The notes beneath the pieces were generated by a model that was not told the DNA's origin, made no database searches, and saw only the letters and a list, made by a program, of their open reading frames with translations. A DNA stretch of 64,000 nt from Longitalea arenae (lineage in GTDB: Bacteria > Bacteroidota > Bacteroidia > Chitinophagales > Chitinophagaceae), in the NCBI RefSeq assembly GCF_016924755.1, contig NZ_JAFFJX010000018.1, positions 1-64,000 on the forward strand, given 5' to 3'. This document shows, in pieces, positions 54,978-64,000 of the stretch (the stretch's first letter is position 1; every line of letters begins with the position of its first letter). The position numbers were made by a program, and so were the translations under genes.

Positions 54978-56945
54978 TTATTTCTTCAACACCTTGCGGC
55001 TGTAGATCCGCTTGTTATTATTGTACAGAATGATCTCATAAATGCCGGGGCTCCAGCCCGGGGCCATTACCGTTGTACTGTAATAACCCGCCGGCTTGGC
55101 GATCTTTCTGGCATAAACGATGCGGCCGCGCATATCGCTTATCTGAATGCCCATATTATCGATGGCCTCCGGTGTATTCACTACTACCTGCAGTTGTTGG
55201 TCGAAGGGACTGGGCATTGTCATTAATGTATTATCCGGGAAACAGACAGTATGAATGGCTTGCTGTAAACTGGCTATTTCAAAAACAGTATCTGTAGAGC
55301 GCATAGCCTGCAGTATGCGGTAATGAACAGGTCCGCCGGCAGCTTTTAACGTATCCCTGTATTCATAACTATTTGCTTTAAACGATGGTGAGACGGACGC
55401 TAACTGGCCAATGGTGGAGAAACCGGTCTCCCCTGGCAATTTCCGTTGTATGGTATACAGGCTGCTGGTATCATCCTTGCTTCTCCAGTTTACCGATACA
55501 ATACAATTATTAAAAGCGGTGCTGGCCGTTGCGTATTGTTTGGTAAGCAGCGCAACCGCTTTTTTCATATTCGGTAAACCATAACCATACCGGAAATCGG
55601 GATTGGCCGATTGACTGGCGCTCTGTTGCAGCGCATCCATGATCTGCATATTGCTGAACTCAGGGAATACCTGCCATAGGCAGGCACTGAGGCCGGCCAT
55701 ATTCGGGCAGGCATAGGAAGTGCCGGTACCGGTCTCCGGTTCCCAGTTGAGGGGATTGGCTACCCATGCATTCACGCCCACGGCCACCACATTCGGTTTT
55801 AATAAACCGGCGCCGTTTGGTCCCAGGCAACTGGTATTGCCAATAATGCCATTGATATCAACGGAGCCAACAGTCAGTACATGTTCGGCATCTGCCGGAA
55901 CACCCACATATTTCAACTCATTGGAATAATGGCCGCTGTTACCGGCCGCCACTACGACCAGGATCCCTTTTTTCGCTGCAAGATCAGCACCCAGCGATAT
56001 CATGGCCGTTTTACCATTACGTTCCGCATAGGAGTAATCGAAGATCGGGTTCTCAAATACGTTATATCCCAATGAACAGGAGATCATATCAACACCCGCG
56101 CTGTCGGCAAATTCAGCTGCTGCCAGCCAGTTCTGTTCTTCCACCGGATATTCGGTGTCAACGTCTTCTGTACGCAACAACCAATAGCTGGCGTGGGGTG
56201 CGGTTCCTATCATTATGCCCGGCCGGTTAGCTGCCAGCAGGGAAAAAACATTGGCGCCGTGAAAATAGTCTTCATCCACACTGGTTTCGTTCTTTACGAA
56301 ATCCCAGGTACCTAATACCCTCCCCTGTAACCGAACACTGTCGAATGCCGGGTTGCTGAGGTAATTCAGGAAACCGGCATCCAGCACCGCTATGGTCATA
56401 CCGCGGCCGGTAAAACCCATTTGATGCAGCCAGTCGCCATGATGAACACGGATCTGATCATACATTTTACCATAAGCCAATGCCGTAACGCCTGTCTGGC
56501 CCGTCAATTCCCTTGCCGGCGCCGGAGCTGCTGCTTTAGTGGCCAGGGTTCCCGAGAGGCCATTATGACCGGTGTTTTTTCTTGGCGCAATGCCGTTCGT
56601 TTTCTTTACAAATGGAAATGCGTTGATCCTCGCAAGCGCATTGGCATCCGTGGTCGTGATCAATACCTGGTTCAACCATTTTGAGACGTTTATTATAGCA
56701 ACATTCGGAATGCTGCGGATGCTGTCGAGATAAGCGGCGCTCAGCGGCAGGTCGGTTGAATCGTAACTTATATTGTACCTCAACCTGCGGGCCATTGCTT
56801 TTGATGAGAGAAAGGCCGAGGGGTTAGCCAATGTATAGGCAGATCCTTTTTTATCGGTAAACTGTACAATGTAACGGGAGAATTGAGCTTGCGTAAAACC
56901 GGTACCTGCGATCAGCAATACCAGCAGCGTAGCTAATTTTTTCAT
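54978..56945 (-). CDS. S8 subtilisin-like protease with T9SS domain
   Basis: 655 residues. Signal peptide (LATLLVLLIAGTGFTQAQ), an N-terminal pro-region, then the S8 triad: Asp in TIAVLDAGFLN, His in DYFHGANVFSLLA, Ser in GTGTSYACPNMAGLSA; the oxyanion Asn is in VVAAGNSGHYS. The C-terminal ~75 residues (MPSPFDQQLQVVV...GIYEIILYNNNKRIYSRKVLKK, given in parts) are a type A T9SS domain. Secreted protease. It follows the lipoprotein gene by 48 bases, likely one operon. Confidence 0.92.
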   Translation of the reverse strand: MKKLATLLVLLIAGTGFTQAQFSRYIVQFTDKKGSAYTLANPSAFLSSKAMARRLRYNISYDSTDLPLSAAYLDSIRSIPNVAIINVSKWLNQVLITTTDANALARINAFPFVKKTNGIAPRKNTGHNGLSGTLATKAAAPAPARELTGQTGVTALAYGKMYDQIRVHHGDWLHQMGFTGRGMTIAVLDAGFLNYLSNPAFDSVRLQGRVLGTWDFVKNETSVDEDYFHGANVFSLLAANRPGIMIGTAPHASYWLLRTEDVDTEYPVEEQNWLAAAEFADSAGVDMISCSLGYNVFENPIFDYSYAERNGKTAMISLGADLAAKKGILVVVAAGNSGHYSNELKYVGVPADAEHVLTVGSVDINGIIGNTSCLGPNGAGLLKPNVVAVGVNAWVANPLNWEPETGTGTSYACPNMAGLSACLWQVFPEFSNMQIMDALQQSASQSANPDFRYGYGLPNMKKAVALLTKQYATASTAFNNCIVSVNWRSKDDTSSLYTIQRKLPGETGFSTIGQLASVSPSFKANSYEYRDTLKAAGGPVHYRILQAMRSTDTVFEIASLQQAIHTVCFPDNTLMTMPSPFDQQLQVVVNTPEAIDNMGIQISDMRGRIVYARKIAKPAGYYSTTVMAPGWSPGIYEIILYNNNKRIYSRKVLKK

Positions 56946-56993
56946 GGCGGTTATTGTTAATGGTAGATAGCCTTCAGTGTAACCGGCACGCGA

Positions 56994-57764
56994 TTAATTA
57001 TGATCCATGATGGTCATTGTTACGCCAAATCCGGTCAGGTAACCCGAAACGGTTGTAGGTGGCTGGTATTCCCAAACGGCCACTTCTTTATATACGAGGC
57101 CGATATTTTTTGCATATTTCTCCACCCAGTATGTTTTGGAAGCGGATACGCCAGGCTCCAGGGGCAGATTGGTTGAATCGGCGATCTGCACAACGGTAAT
57201 GGTGCTGTCGTATGTTTTATTGTTCAACGTCAATGAAGCGCCTACATCGTGGTAGGTATAATCCCAGGTGCGGATATCCTGGTCATTACTGAAATCATAC
57301 ACGCCTTCATACGGATTATCTGGCAAATAGCCATTACCCCGCCAGCTAACGCCGTCTTTTACCGGTATTACCAGTTTCACATACCTGAAATTGGACTCAT
57401 TCATTTCAATATTCTGCGCGGAAGGGATCACATGGTATGTGAGCAGTGGTTTCCAGTCGTTATCGTTGGTGCTGTTAAAGTCGCGCAGGTAGCGAACGAT
57501 GCGCCAGCCGGCACGGCCCAGATTATCTGTCAGCTGTCCTTCCACGATATCTTTTGCCTGGTAGCTGACAATGGTATCTCTTTGATCATGATCTACAAAG
57601 CGGAGTGAATCGTAGCGGTATAAAATATATTTACCCGTTTGCAGGTTCAGATAATCTGTAACCGCATCGGAACTGATATTATCTGTTTTCTTTTCACATC
57701 CGCTTAACTGGATAGCTAATAGAACGACACCGGCAGTTATAACAGTAAATAAATATTTCTTCAT
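56994..57764 (-). CDS. lipoprotein of unknown function
   Basis: 256 residues. Lipobox LSGCEKK. Beta-rich body: DYLNLQTGKYILYRYDSLRF, WRIVRYLRDFNS, YEGVYDFSNDQDI and YWVEKYAKNIGLVYKE. The repeated 'GKYILYRYDSL' and 'KNIGLVYKE' phrases are seen in other Bacteroidota lipoproteins of the DUF4249/DUF3108-like style, but I cannot name the family. First gene of the pair with the S8 protease. Confidence 0.7.
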   Translation of the reverse strand: MKKYLFTVITAGVVLLAIQLSGCEKKTDNISSDAVTDYLNLQTGKYILYRYDSLRFVDHDQRDTIVSYQAKDIVEGQLTDNLGRAGWRIVRYLRDFNSTNDNDWKPLLTYHVIPSAQNIEMNESNFRYVKLVIPVKDGVSWRGNGYLPDNPYEGVYDFSNDQDIRTWDYTYHDVGASLTLNNKTYDSTITVVQIADSTNLPLEPGVSASKTYWVEKYAKNIGLVYKEVAVWEYQPPTTVSGYLTGFGVTMTIMDHN

Positions 57765-57832
57765 ACAACAGTTTGTAAAACAGCTACTTTGTTACAGGAC
57801 AACCATGGAGGTGTTTAAGTTGCAGCCCAAAA

Positions 57833-57865
57833 CTAAAAAAACCATCCGCCGTGTGGCGAATGGTT
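57833..57865 (-). terminator. rho-independent terminator of mnmA
   Basis: Minus strand AACCATTCGCC and GGCGGATGGTT around ACAC, then T-run, 36 bases after the mnmA stop. Separates mnmA from the lipoprotein-protease pair. Confidence 0.88.
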
Positions 57866-57900
57866 GTAACGTTGATCAGTAATTATTTATTGCCTGAAAA

Positions 57901-59004
57901 TCAGGCTAATTGTCCCCGTTGGATCACGCCGCCGCCGATCACATCATCGCCTTCATAAAACACCGCGCTCTGGCCGGGCGCAATGCCTTTGGCGTAATGC
58001 GAGAACTGTACCTGCACGCCTTTTTCATGGTTGTACAGGCTGGCCAACGCGCCTTTATCTTTATACCGGATCTTGGTGATCGCTTCCATGCCATCGCTTA
58101 TGCCATCGTACTTGATCCAGTTGATCTTACTAACCAGCATATCCTGGCGGTTCAGGTCATCTTCCTCTCCCAGCATCACCGTATTGGTTTCGGGAATGAT
58201 ATTGGTAACATACACCGGTTTGCCAAAAGTGATATCCAGGCCTTTGCGCTGGCCAATGGTATAGAAGGGATAGCCTTTATGTTTGCCCAACACTTTACCG
58301 GTCTTATCTACAAAATTGCCGCCCAGGACTTTTTCTTCCAGTCCATCAACCCTTCGCTTCAAAAAGCCCCGGTAATCATTATCGGGCACAAAGCAAATTT
58401 CATAGCTCTCGCTCTTCTTCGCCAATTCTGGGTAACCATAATCGAGCGCCATCTGGCGGATGGCCGTTTTATGATAAGTACCCAGCGGCAACAGCGTGCG
58501 GCTCAGCAGGTCTTGCTGCAGGCCCCATAATACATAACTCTGGTCTTTGGTCTCATCTACCCCTTTGCTGATATAATACCTGCCATTCTCATGCTGGTGC
58601 ACATTGGCGTAGTGACCAGTGGCAATATAGTCGCAGCCCAATGCATCGGCCCGCTTTAAGAGGGCGCGCCATTTAATATGCGTATTGCACATTACACAGG
58701 GATTGGGTGTACGCCCTGCCAGGTATTCATCTACAAAATTCTCGATCACAAAATCGCCGAACTCATCGCGGATATCCAGGATATAGTGCGGAAACCCGTG
58801 CTGCACAGCAGCCATGCGGGCATCGTTGAAAGAATCGATATTACAACAGCCGGTTTCCTTTTTGCCGCCGCCACTGGTGGCATAATCCCATGTTTTCATG
58901 GTAATGCCCACCACCTCATAACCCTGATCGTTGAGCATCAGGGCGGTAACGGTACTGTCGATACCGCCACTCATTGCCACCAAAACTTTTCCTTTACGGC
59001 TCAT
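57901..59004 (-). CDS. mnmA: tRNA-specific 2-thiouridylase
   Basis: 367 residues. PP-loop SGGIDST (12-18), nucleophile Cys106 in NPCVMCNTHIKW, and persulfide-relay Cys204 in SYEICFVPDNDYRG. The C-terminal beta-barrel holds YTIGQRKGL and APGQSAVFYEGD. Thiolates U34 of Lys, Glu and Gln tRNAs. A TATATTTG -7 box lies ~30 bases upstream. Confidence 0.95.
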   Translation of the reverse strand: MSRKGKVLVAMSGGIDSTVTALMLNDQGYEVVGITMKTWDYATSGGGKKETGCCNIDSFNDARMAAVQHGFPHYILDIRDEFGDFVIENFVDEYLAGRTPNPCVMCNTHIKWRALLKRADALGCDYIATGHYANVHQHENGRYYISKGVDETKDQSYVLWGLQQDLLSRTLLPLGTYHKTAIRQMALDYGYPELAKKSESYEICFVPDNDYRGFLKRRVDGLEEKVLGGNFVDKTGKVLGKHKGYPFYTIGQRKGLDITFGKPVYVTNIIPETNTVMLGEEDDLNRQDMLVSKINWIKYDGISDGMEAITKIRYKDKGALASLYNHEKGVQVQFSHYAKGIAPGQSAVFYEGDDVIGGGVIQRGQLA

Positions 59005-59230
59005 ATCATAAAAAAATTAAGCTTGCAAATATACGATTAATGGCTCAAAGGGAGGAACCAGGGCCGACGGGCTGCCGGTTATCCGGTTTCCCAACCGGCC
59101 AACAGGGCTAATAACAGCAAAGGGCTCAAATAGTTGAAAGGCGAAGCCATTAGATCCCCAAAATCGCAAAACCCCGAAATTCTTGTCTTATCTTCCATCC
59201 TAACTTCTATCACCAAACTTTAGAGTCATT

Positions 59231-61822
59231 ATGAGAAAACATGATGCCTGCACCCGGATCTGGATGATGGTGGCTTGTATAATATTTTCAATACATACCG
59301 CCCCTGCGCAGGACCTTGCTTATTATCTTCCCGACAGCATTACCTACAATACAGCCATTCCCAAACCCAGGGATATCATTTACCATGAGCCCGGCGAATG
59401 GCATGTGACCCATGACCGCCTGGTGAATTATATGTACGCGGTAGCAGCGGCCGCTCCTGAGCGTATCAAACTGGAGCGGATGGGCTTTACCTATGAGAAC
59501 CGGCCGCAAGTGCTGCTGATCATTACTTCGCCGCAAAATCACCAGCGGCTCGAAGCCATCCGCGAACAACATCTTCAGCTAAGCGATCCCCAACGGTCGG
59601 CCGGCCTCAATATCGACAATATGCCCATCGTCGTGTATATTGGTCATTCCATCCATGGCAATGAATCGAGCGGGGCCAACGCCGCCCTGGTAAGCGCCTA
59701 TTACCTGGCAGCCGCACAGGGCAAACAGATCGATGCGCTTTTGCAAAAAACCGTCATTCTTTTCGACCCTTCCTTTAATCCGGATGGTTTACAACGCTTC
59801 TCCACCTGGGTGAACCAGCACAAAAGCAAGAACCTGGTAACCGATCCCAATAGCCGCGAGTTCAATGAAGTATGGCCCGGTGGCCGTTTCAACCATTACT
59901 GGTTCGACCTGAACCGCGACTGGCTGCCATTGGTGCATGTGGAAAGCCGCAACAGGCTGGAATGGTTTCATAAATGGAAACCAAATATTTTGACCGACCA
60001 TCATGAACAGGGCAGCAATGCCACTTTCTTCTTCCAACCAGGGGTACCCTCGCGCGTAAATCCATTGACCCCGGCCGGCAACCAGGAACTTACTGGTAAA
60101 CTCGGTGCATTTCATGCAGCCTTCCTCGACCGCATCGGCTCCCTGTATTTTACCAAAGAGAACTATGATGATTTTTATTACGGTAAAGGTTCCACCTACC
60201 CCGATATAAATGGCGCCATCGGCATCCTCTTCGAACAGGCTTCCTCGCGGGGGCATGCCCAGGAAACAGAACATGGTACCCTGCGTTTTCCGTTCACGAT
60301 CAAAAATCAGTTCACCACTACCCTTTCTACCCTCGAAGGCGCCAACGTTTTACGCAAAGAATTCCTTAGCTACCAGCGCGATTTTTATAAGAACGCCCTC
60401 GCCGAAGCCGCCACCACTCCCATAAAAGCCTATGTTTTCGGCAGTGGCCGCGACCGCAGTAAAACGGCTTTGTTCGTTGATATGTTAAGACGCCAGCAGA
60501 TCGACGTATATGAACTGAATACCGCTTTACAGGCAGATGGTACTGCTTTCGAAAAAGGAAATGCCTTTGTGGTGCCCGCCCATCAGGCGCAATACCGCGT
60601 GATCAGGGCCATCTTCGATAAAACACTCAATTATAAAGACAGCCTGTTTTACGACATTACCGCCTGGACCTTACCCCTCGCCTTTGGATTACCCTATGCT
60701 GAATTAAATGCGGGCCGTTACAATAACTCGCTGTTGGGTACGAAAGTCGACAAAGCCATACAACCCACCGGAAGCGTTGTGGGTGATAAAAGCAGCTATG
60801 GATACCTGTTTGAATGGGATGAATATTATGCGCCCCGCGCCTTGTATGCATTACAGCAGGCAGGTATTATGACGCGGGCAGCATCTGCTCCTTTCGACAT
60901 AGCGGTTCATGATGGCAGGCGCAGATTCAATTACGGCGCTATTTTTATTCCGGTAACAACACAAACGATGGATGCCGGTAAAATATACCAGCAGGTAAAA
61001 ACAGCAGCAGAACAAAACGGTATTACAATCTATTCCCTCCATACCGGCAGCGCGAGCAGCGGCAGCGACCTGGGCAGCCACCGAATGCGGCCGGTAGCAC
61101 AACCTTCCATCGCTTTGCTCACCGGTACCGGTGTGAATGCTACCGATGCCGGCGAGATCTGGTTCCTGCTCGACCAGCATTTTAATATTCCGGCTACCCA
61201 GCTCGAAGTGCCGGTCTTTAACCGGATCGATCTCACCCGCTACAATACCCTCATCATGGTTGGCGGCACGTATAATAACCTCGACAAAGAAAAGCTCCGT
61301 AACTGGATCCAGGCCGGCGGTACTTTCATCGTTACTGAAGAAGCGGTTCAATGGGCCGCACAAAACGGACTGACCACGGTAAGCTTTAAAAAGGCAAAAG
61401 AAGACAGCGCGAAACAAATCCCTTATATAGAACGTGAATACCGGCTTGGCGCACAAAGAATGAATGGCGCCATCTTCAGGGCCATCACCGATCTAAGCCA
61501 TCCGCTTGCTTACGGCTACAACCAGCCGTATATCGATCTGTTCAAAGCCAATGCTGTTTACCCCGAACGGAATAAAAATCCCTATTCAAATCCGCTCGTG
61601 TATGGCGATAAACCTTTGCAAAGTGGTTTTGTAACAAAGGAAAACTATAATGCCATAAAGAATTCAGCGGCTGTTCTGGTGAACACGCTGGGTTATGGCC
61701 GCGTGATCTCCATTGCCGACAATCCGAATTTCAGGGCGTTCTGGCTGGGCGGAACCAAATTGTTCTTAAACTCGATCTTCTTCGGAAGACTGATTGAGCC
61801 AGGATCTGCACGCAACGAATAA
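59231..61822 (+). CDS. large M14 zinc carboxypeptidase family protein
   Basis: 863 residues with a signal peptide (ACIIFSIHTAPAQ). Residues ~60-380 form the M14 domain: zinc His and Glu in GHSIHGNESSG, third zinc His in LTDHHEQGS, NPDGLQRF, FDLNRDWLPL, and a Glu in LFEQASSRG. The C-terminal ~450 residues have an alpha/beta class I amidotransferase-like feel (LIMVGGTYNNLDKEKLRNWIQ). Family members are common in Bacteroidota and not characterised in detail. Probably periplasmic. Confidence 0.87.
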   Translation: MRKHDACTRIWMMVACIIFSIHTAPAQDLAYYLPDSITYNTAIPKPRDIIYHEPGEWHVTHDRLVNYMYAVAAAAPERIKLERMGFTYENRPQVLLIITSPQNHQRLEAIREQHLQLSDPQRSAGLNIDNMPIVVYIGHSIHGNESSGANAALVSAYYLAAAQGKQIDALLQKTVILFDPSFNPDGLQRFSTWVNQHKSKNLVTDPNSREFNEVWPGGRFNHYWFDLNRDWLPLVHVESRNRLEWFHKWKPNILTDHHEQGSNATFFFQPGVPSRVNPLTPAGNQELTGKLGAFHAAFLDRIGSLYFTKENYDDFYYGKGSTYPDINGAIGILFEQASSRGHAQETEHGTLRFPFTIKNQFTTTLSTLEGANVLRKEFLSYQRDFYKNALAEAATTPIKAYVFGSGRDRSKTALFVDMLRRQQIDVYELNTALQADGTAFEKGNAFVVPAHQAQYRVIRAIFDKTLNYKDSLFYDITAWTLPLAFGLPYAELNAGRYNNSLLGTKVDKAIQPTGSVVGDKSSYGYLFEWDEYYAPRALYALQQAGIMTRAASAPFDIAVHDGRRRFNYGAIFIPVTTQTMDAGKIYQQVKTAAEQNGITIYSLHTGSASSGSDLGSHRMRPVAQPSIALLTGTGVNATDAGEIWFLLDQHFNIPATQLEVPVFNRIDLTRYNTLIMVGGTYNNLDKEKLRNWIQAGGTFIVTEEAVQWAAQNGLTTVSFKKAKEDSAKQIPYIEREYRLGAQRMNGAIFRAITDLSHPLAYGYNQPYIDLFKANAVYPERNKNPYSNPLVYGDKPLQSGFVTKENYNAIKNSAAVLVNTLGYGRVISIADNPNFRAFWLGGTKLFLNSIFFGRLIEPGSARNE

Positions 61823-61829
61823 CCAATGA

Positions 61830-61947
61830 GCTAATTTGCTAATTTGCTAATGTGCTAATGGTCAATATTGTAATTACTACGCATTTGCAGTGCTGTTAAT
61901 AATTGAGCTTGCATTTAATTAGCACATCAGCAAATCAGCACATTAGC
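61830..61947. repeat. 30-bp inverted repeat of GCTAATTTGCTAATG units
   Basis: Left arm 61830-61859 and right arm 61918-61947 are complementary at 27 of 30 positions, loop 58 bases. Starts 7 bases after the M14 gene stop. Related strings at 62461-62500 (after ssb) and 29600-29660 (between rmlB and rmlC). Confidence 0.8.
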
Positions 61948-62008
61948 ATATTATTCTTTAATTTGCCCCACAAAACAATATTTAAGTACGACGCTAAATT
62001 TATTAAGT

Positions 62009-62461
62009 ATGATCAAGTTACAAGTAATCGGCAACCTGGGTAAAGATTGTGTTACCAACAATGTGAATGGGAAAACGGTAATGAATTTTACGGTAGCGCA
62101 CACAGAAAGGTTTCGTGATGCCCAGGGTAACCAGAAAGACAAGACCATTTGGGTGGATTGTGCTTACTGGAGCGACCGGACCGGCATTGCGCCTTACCTG
62201 CGCAAAGGCACCCAGGTATACGTAGAAGGAAACCCCGAAATAAGAACATTTACCAAACAAGATGGAACATATGGCGCTTCACTTACCCTGCGCGTTGTGT
62301 CAATACAATTATTGGGTGGCCGTCCTGAAGGCGGCAGCGGTGGGGGAGACTATAGCGGCGGCGCCAGTCAGTATTCAGCGCCCACGCAAAGAAGCAGTGC
62401 CCCAACATCATCATCTGGCAGCGGTGGCTTTAATGAGCCTGTAGATGATCTGCCATTTTAG
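62009..62461 (+). CDS. ssb: single-stranded DNA-binding protein
   Basis: 150 residues. OB fold: VIGNLGKDCVTNNVNGKTVMNF, DKTIWVDCAYWSDR and GTQVYVEGNPEIRTF; then a Gly/Ser-rich linker and the acidic tip DDLPF that recruits partner proteins. Short for a replicative SSB N-terminal domain plus tail but complete. Confidence 0.95.
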   Translation: MIKLQVIGNLGKDCVTNNVNGKTVMNFTVAHTERFRDAQGNQKDKTIWVDCAYWSDRTGIAPYLRKGTQVYVEGNPEIRTFTKQDGTYGASLTLRVVSIQLLGGRPEGGSGGGDYSGGASQYSAPTQRSSAPTSSSGSGGFNEPVDDLPF

Positions 62462-62535
62462 TCAATGTGCCAATGTGCTGATTTGCTAATGTGCTATGAA
62501 ATGCAGTTCCGATAGTGAAGAATAATAATTAGAAT

Positions 62536-62573
62536 AAGCCGGTAACATCGTAATGAAGTTGCCGGCTTTTTTG
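62536..62573 (+). terminator. rho-independent terminator of ssb
   Basis: AAGCCGGTAAC and GTTGCCGGCTT (one G-U pair) then TTTTTTG, 75 bases after the ssb stop. Confidence 0.85.
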
Positions 62574-62656
62574 TGCATTGTCAATTCACGATCTTATGGG
62601 CATGCGGGCGATCATGAACCTGCAGAAGACAATAAGAAAGCTGCGAGCCCGCAATA

Positions 62657-62797
62657 CGGGTAACCGGCAACTGGTAACCGGTAACTGGTAACCGGCAACC
62701 GGCAAAAGGTAACCGGTAACTGGTAACCGGCAACCGGGAACTGGTAACCGGTAACTGGTAACCGGCAACCGGGAACTGGTAACCGGCAACTGGTAAC
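62657..62797. repeat. CCGGTAACTGGTAAC tandem array
   Basis: About 140 bases of alternating CCGGTAACTGGTAA, CCGGCAACCGG and GAACTGGTAA units (period 14-16). Near-palindromic units, so the array can fold on itself. Same family as 38337-38435. A different family (AGTTCAAAGTTAATAG) continues to 62835 and enters the next gene. Confidence 0.8.
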
Positions 62798-62804
62798 AGT
62801 GAAC

Positions 62805-64000
62805 TTAGAACTTTGAACTATTAACTTTGAACTTGTTCTCAAACTCCTTCACCAGTCTTTCAATCTCAAACCTGCTCACCGGCTTCCGCTGATCATCGAT
62901 ATCAATCACATACAAATACCCCCTGTTGCCAGTGGTAGCACTAAAAGCGCTCACCAGGTTGAACTGATCACTTACCAGCAGGCGGCCATTCGATGTATTC
63001 CATAATTCCTTGGCGCACAAACAACCCATCGTAGGCGTTAGCGGATACCAGGGTTTGTTCCTGAAATACTCCGGGTCGATGGTAGTGCCGTGCGCGATGA
63101 TGGAATTGCGGCCGATCTTACCGGCATAAAATGCTTCTGTAAGGGAACTGAAATTCCGCAGCGCGGGCGGCAGCAATTGCAAATAAGACCATAACGCATC
63201 AAAGTTGGGCGTATACACCACACTGTCGCCGGCATGAAAGTAACTTGTCCATTTTCTTTCATAAGGCATTACCAGCTGCAGGTTTGGCGTAGGGCCAATT
63301 AGTTTATTATACGTGACCGCAGTGCCCTGAATGCTGTATACACCCTGTGGCGTATTGCCATCGGGAATAAAATAGGGCATGCCCGAAGCAGCACGCGCCA
63401 GTTGCTCAATCATCATCAGGCGGCCATCGGCATGACGCATAAAACTGCCATCGGCATTTTGTACAATGGCCAGTCCGGCATAATCGCGATTATGGCGTTG
63501 AAAGGAATAAATGACCTTCTTCTTTACTACCTGTTGATAGCGGAACAATTCCACCAGGTCGTTCACGGCAGGCGCTTTATAGTGGGTATAGCTATTCAGG
63601 TATTTATCCAATTCGAACAGCACCGGAATATGGCCGTAATTAGGGAATTGCTCCCTGATCCTTTTTCGAATCGTGGCGGTATTGGCGGTTGATGAATCGT
63701 ATCGCAGGCTATACACCGCTGCCATGGCAAACAGAAAGGGATTGGATTCCTTCGCCAGTAACAATTGAATGCTTTGAATGTATTGATGTGGATACATGCC
63801 ATACACGGCTTCAAGCATGGCCCGTTTGGTATCATATTGCAGCGCATCGTAGTGAACAAATAACTGGGTAATGCCCTGTTGGGTGGTATCATTGTCGAGC
63901 ATGAACTGAACAATGGCCCGGCAGGCAGCTTCATACTTATCTTCGGTATTACTGTCGAGTGGCGCTAAAAACGCCTTGCCCACTACATTCTCGTGCAGGT
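62805..64000 (-). CDS. unrecognised protein with L,D-transpeptidase-like motif, partial
   Basis: At least 397 residues; the frame is open to the right edge, so the N terminus is missing. N-terminal helical part (QLFVHYDALQYDTKRAMLEAVY) then a mixed domain. Residues near the C terminus read SIIAHGTTIDPEYF, then TPTMGCLCAKE about 20 residues later. A His-Gly-Thr followed by (S/T)xGC resembles the YkuD L,D-transpeptidase active site, but spacing and context differ and I am not sure. The last ~8 codons (KVNSSKF) come from the AGTTCAAAGTTAATAG repeat. Confidence 0.6.
   Translation of the reverse strand, partial: LHENVVGKAFLAPLDSNTEDKYEAACRAIVQFMLDNDTTQQGITQLFVHYDALQYDTKRAMLEAVYGMYPHQYIQSIQLLLAKESNPFLFAMAAVYSLRYDSSTANTATIRKRIREQFPNYGHIPVLFELDKYLNSYTHYKAPAVNDLVELFRYQQVVKKKVIYSFQRHNRDYAGLAIVQNADGSFMRHADGRLMMIEQLARAASGMPYFIPDGNTPQGVYSIQGTAVTYNKLIGPTPNLQLVMPYERKWTSYFHAGDSVVYTPNFDALWSYLQLLPPALRNFSSLTEAFYAGKIGRNSIIAHGTTIDPEYFRNKPWYPLTPTMGCLCAKELWNTSNGRLLVSDQFNLVSAFSATTGNRGYLYVIDIDDQRKPVSRFEIERLVKEFENKFKVNSSKF

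Noticed and set aside
62657-62797. Possible CRISPR array
   Set aside because: Units of 14-16 bases without unique spacers; no cas genes in the window.
62612-62842. SCRLPVPGCRLPVTGY-type repeat protein on the minus strand
   Set aside because: Translation of the CCGGTAACTGGTAAC array; all frames stay open because of the repeat.

Overview
The window looks like a chromosomal segment of a Bacteroidota bacterium, most likely family Chitinophagaceae (a Niastella or Chitinophaga type genome). The signs are a SusC/SusD pair, several proteins with C-terminal type IX secretion (T9SS) sorting domains, a UDP-sugar and dTDP-rhamnose locus, promoters that fit the Bacteroidota pattern TTTG-N19-TAnnTTTG, and very weak Shine-Dalgarno signals. 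The family assignment is inference from gene content; no rRNA is present to test it.

Layout. 1-580: three tandem ~130-bp repeats, each carrying a leftward promoter. 585-4813: a leftward three-gene set of secreted proteins (two paralogous 'GIGTTTP'-type surface proteins and a T9SS cargo). 5856-14326: a rightward cluster of exported wall and glycan hydrolases: amidase-SpoIID-T9SS, a double SpoIID-T9SS protein, an M23 lipoprotein and a GH33-type sialidase lipoprotein. The 3' ends of the first two are a 1.6-kb coding duplication of about 98% identity that includes two downstream hairpins. 14371-17053: PAS histidine kinase and GNAT acetyltransferase. 17404-21907: SusC/SusD.

21908-25565 is an AT-rich accessory patch: a degenerate group II intron, an orphan ORF, a frameshifted membrane-protein pseudogene, a HicBA toxin-antitoxin pair (hicA is only 59 codons) with an operator-like palindrome inside its promoter, and an integrase remnant beside tRNA-Gln(CTG). 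This looks like a decayed tRNA-integrated element.

25781-27241: an ECF sigma, anti-sigma and CnrX/CpxP-like sensor operon. 28130-34340: a leftward six-gene nucleotide-sugar operon (aminotransferase, ugd, UDP-xylose synthase, rmlB, rmlC, rmlD) without rmlA. 34589-37413: waaA with an in-frame repeat insertion, a conserved unknown gene, and tdk. 37681-39506: ccmB, ccmC, ccmD. 39749-48715: gdhA, an HxlR regulator/ABM monooxygenase pair, a DUF2339 membrane protein, a HsdR_N-like protein, AMP nucleosidase, an M14 peptidase and rpsT. 49103-53217: sucA-sucB. 53793-64000: an RsmB/NSUN-type methyltransferase, an S8 protease with T9SS domain and a partner lipoprotein, mnmA, an M14 carboxypeptidase, ssb, and a partial gene with an L,D-transpeptidase-like His/Cys pattern.

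A cross-cutting feature is the number of different short-period intergenic repeat families, many starting within a few bases of a stop codon, several forming long inverted repeats, and two running into coding sequence (waaA and the last gene). The most notable items are the duplicated SpoIID module in the secreted lytic cluster, the repeat families, and the waaA insertion.
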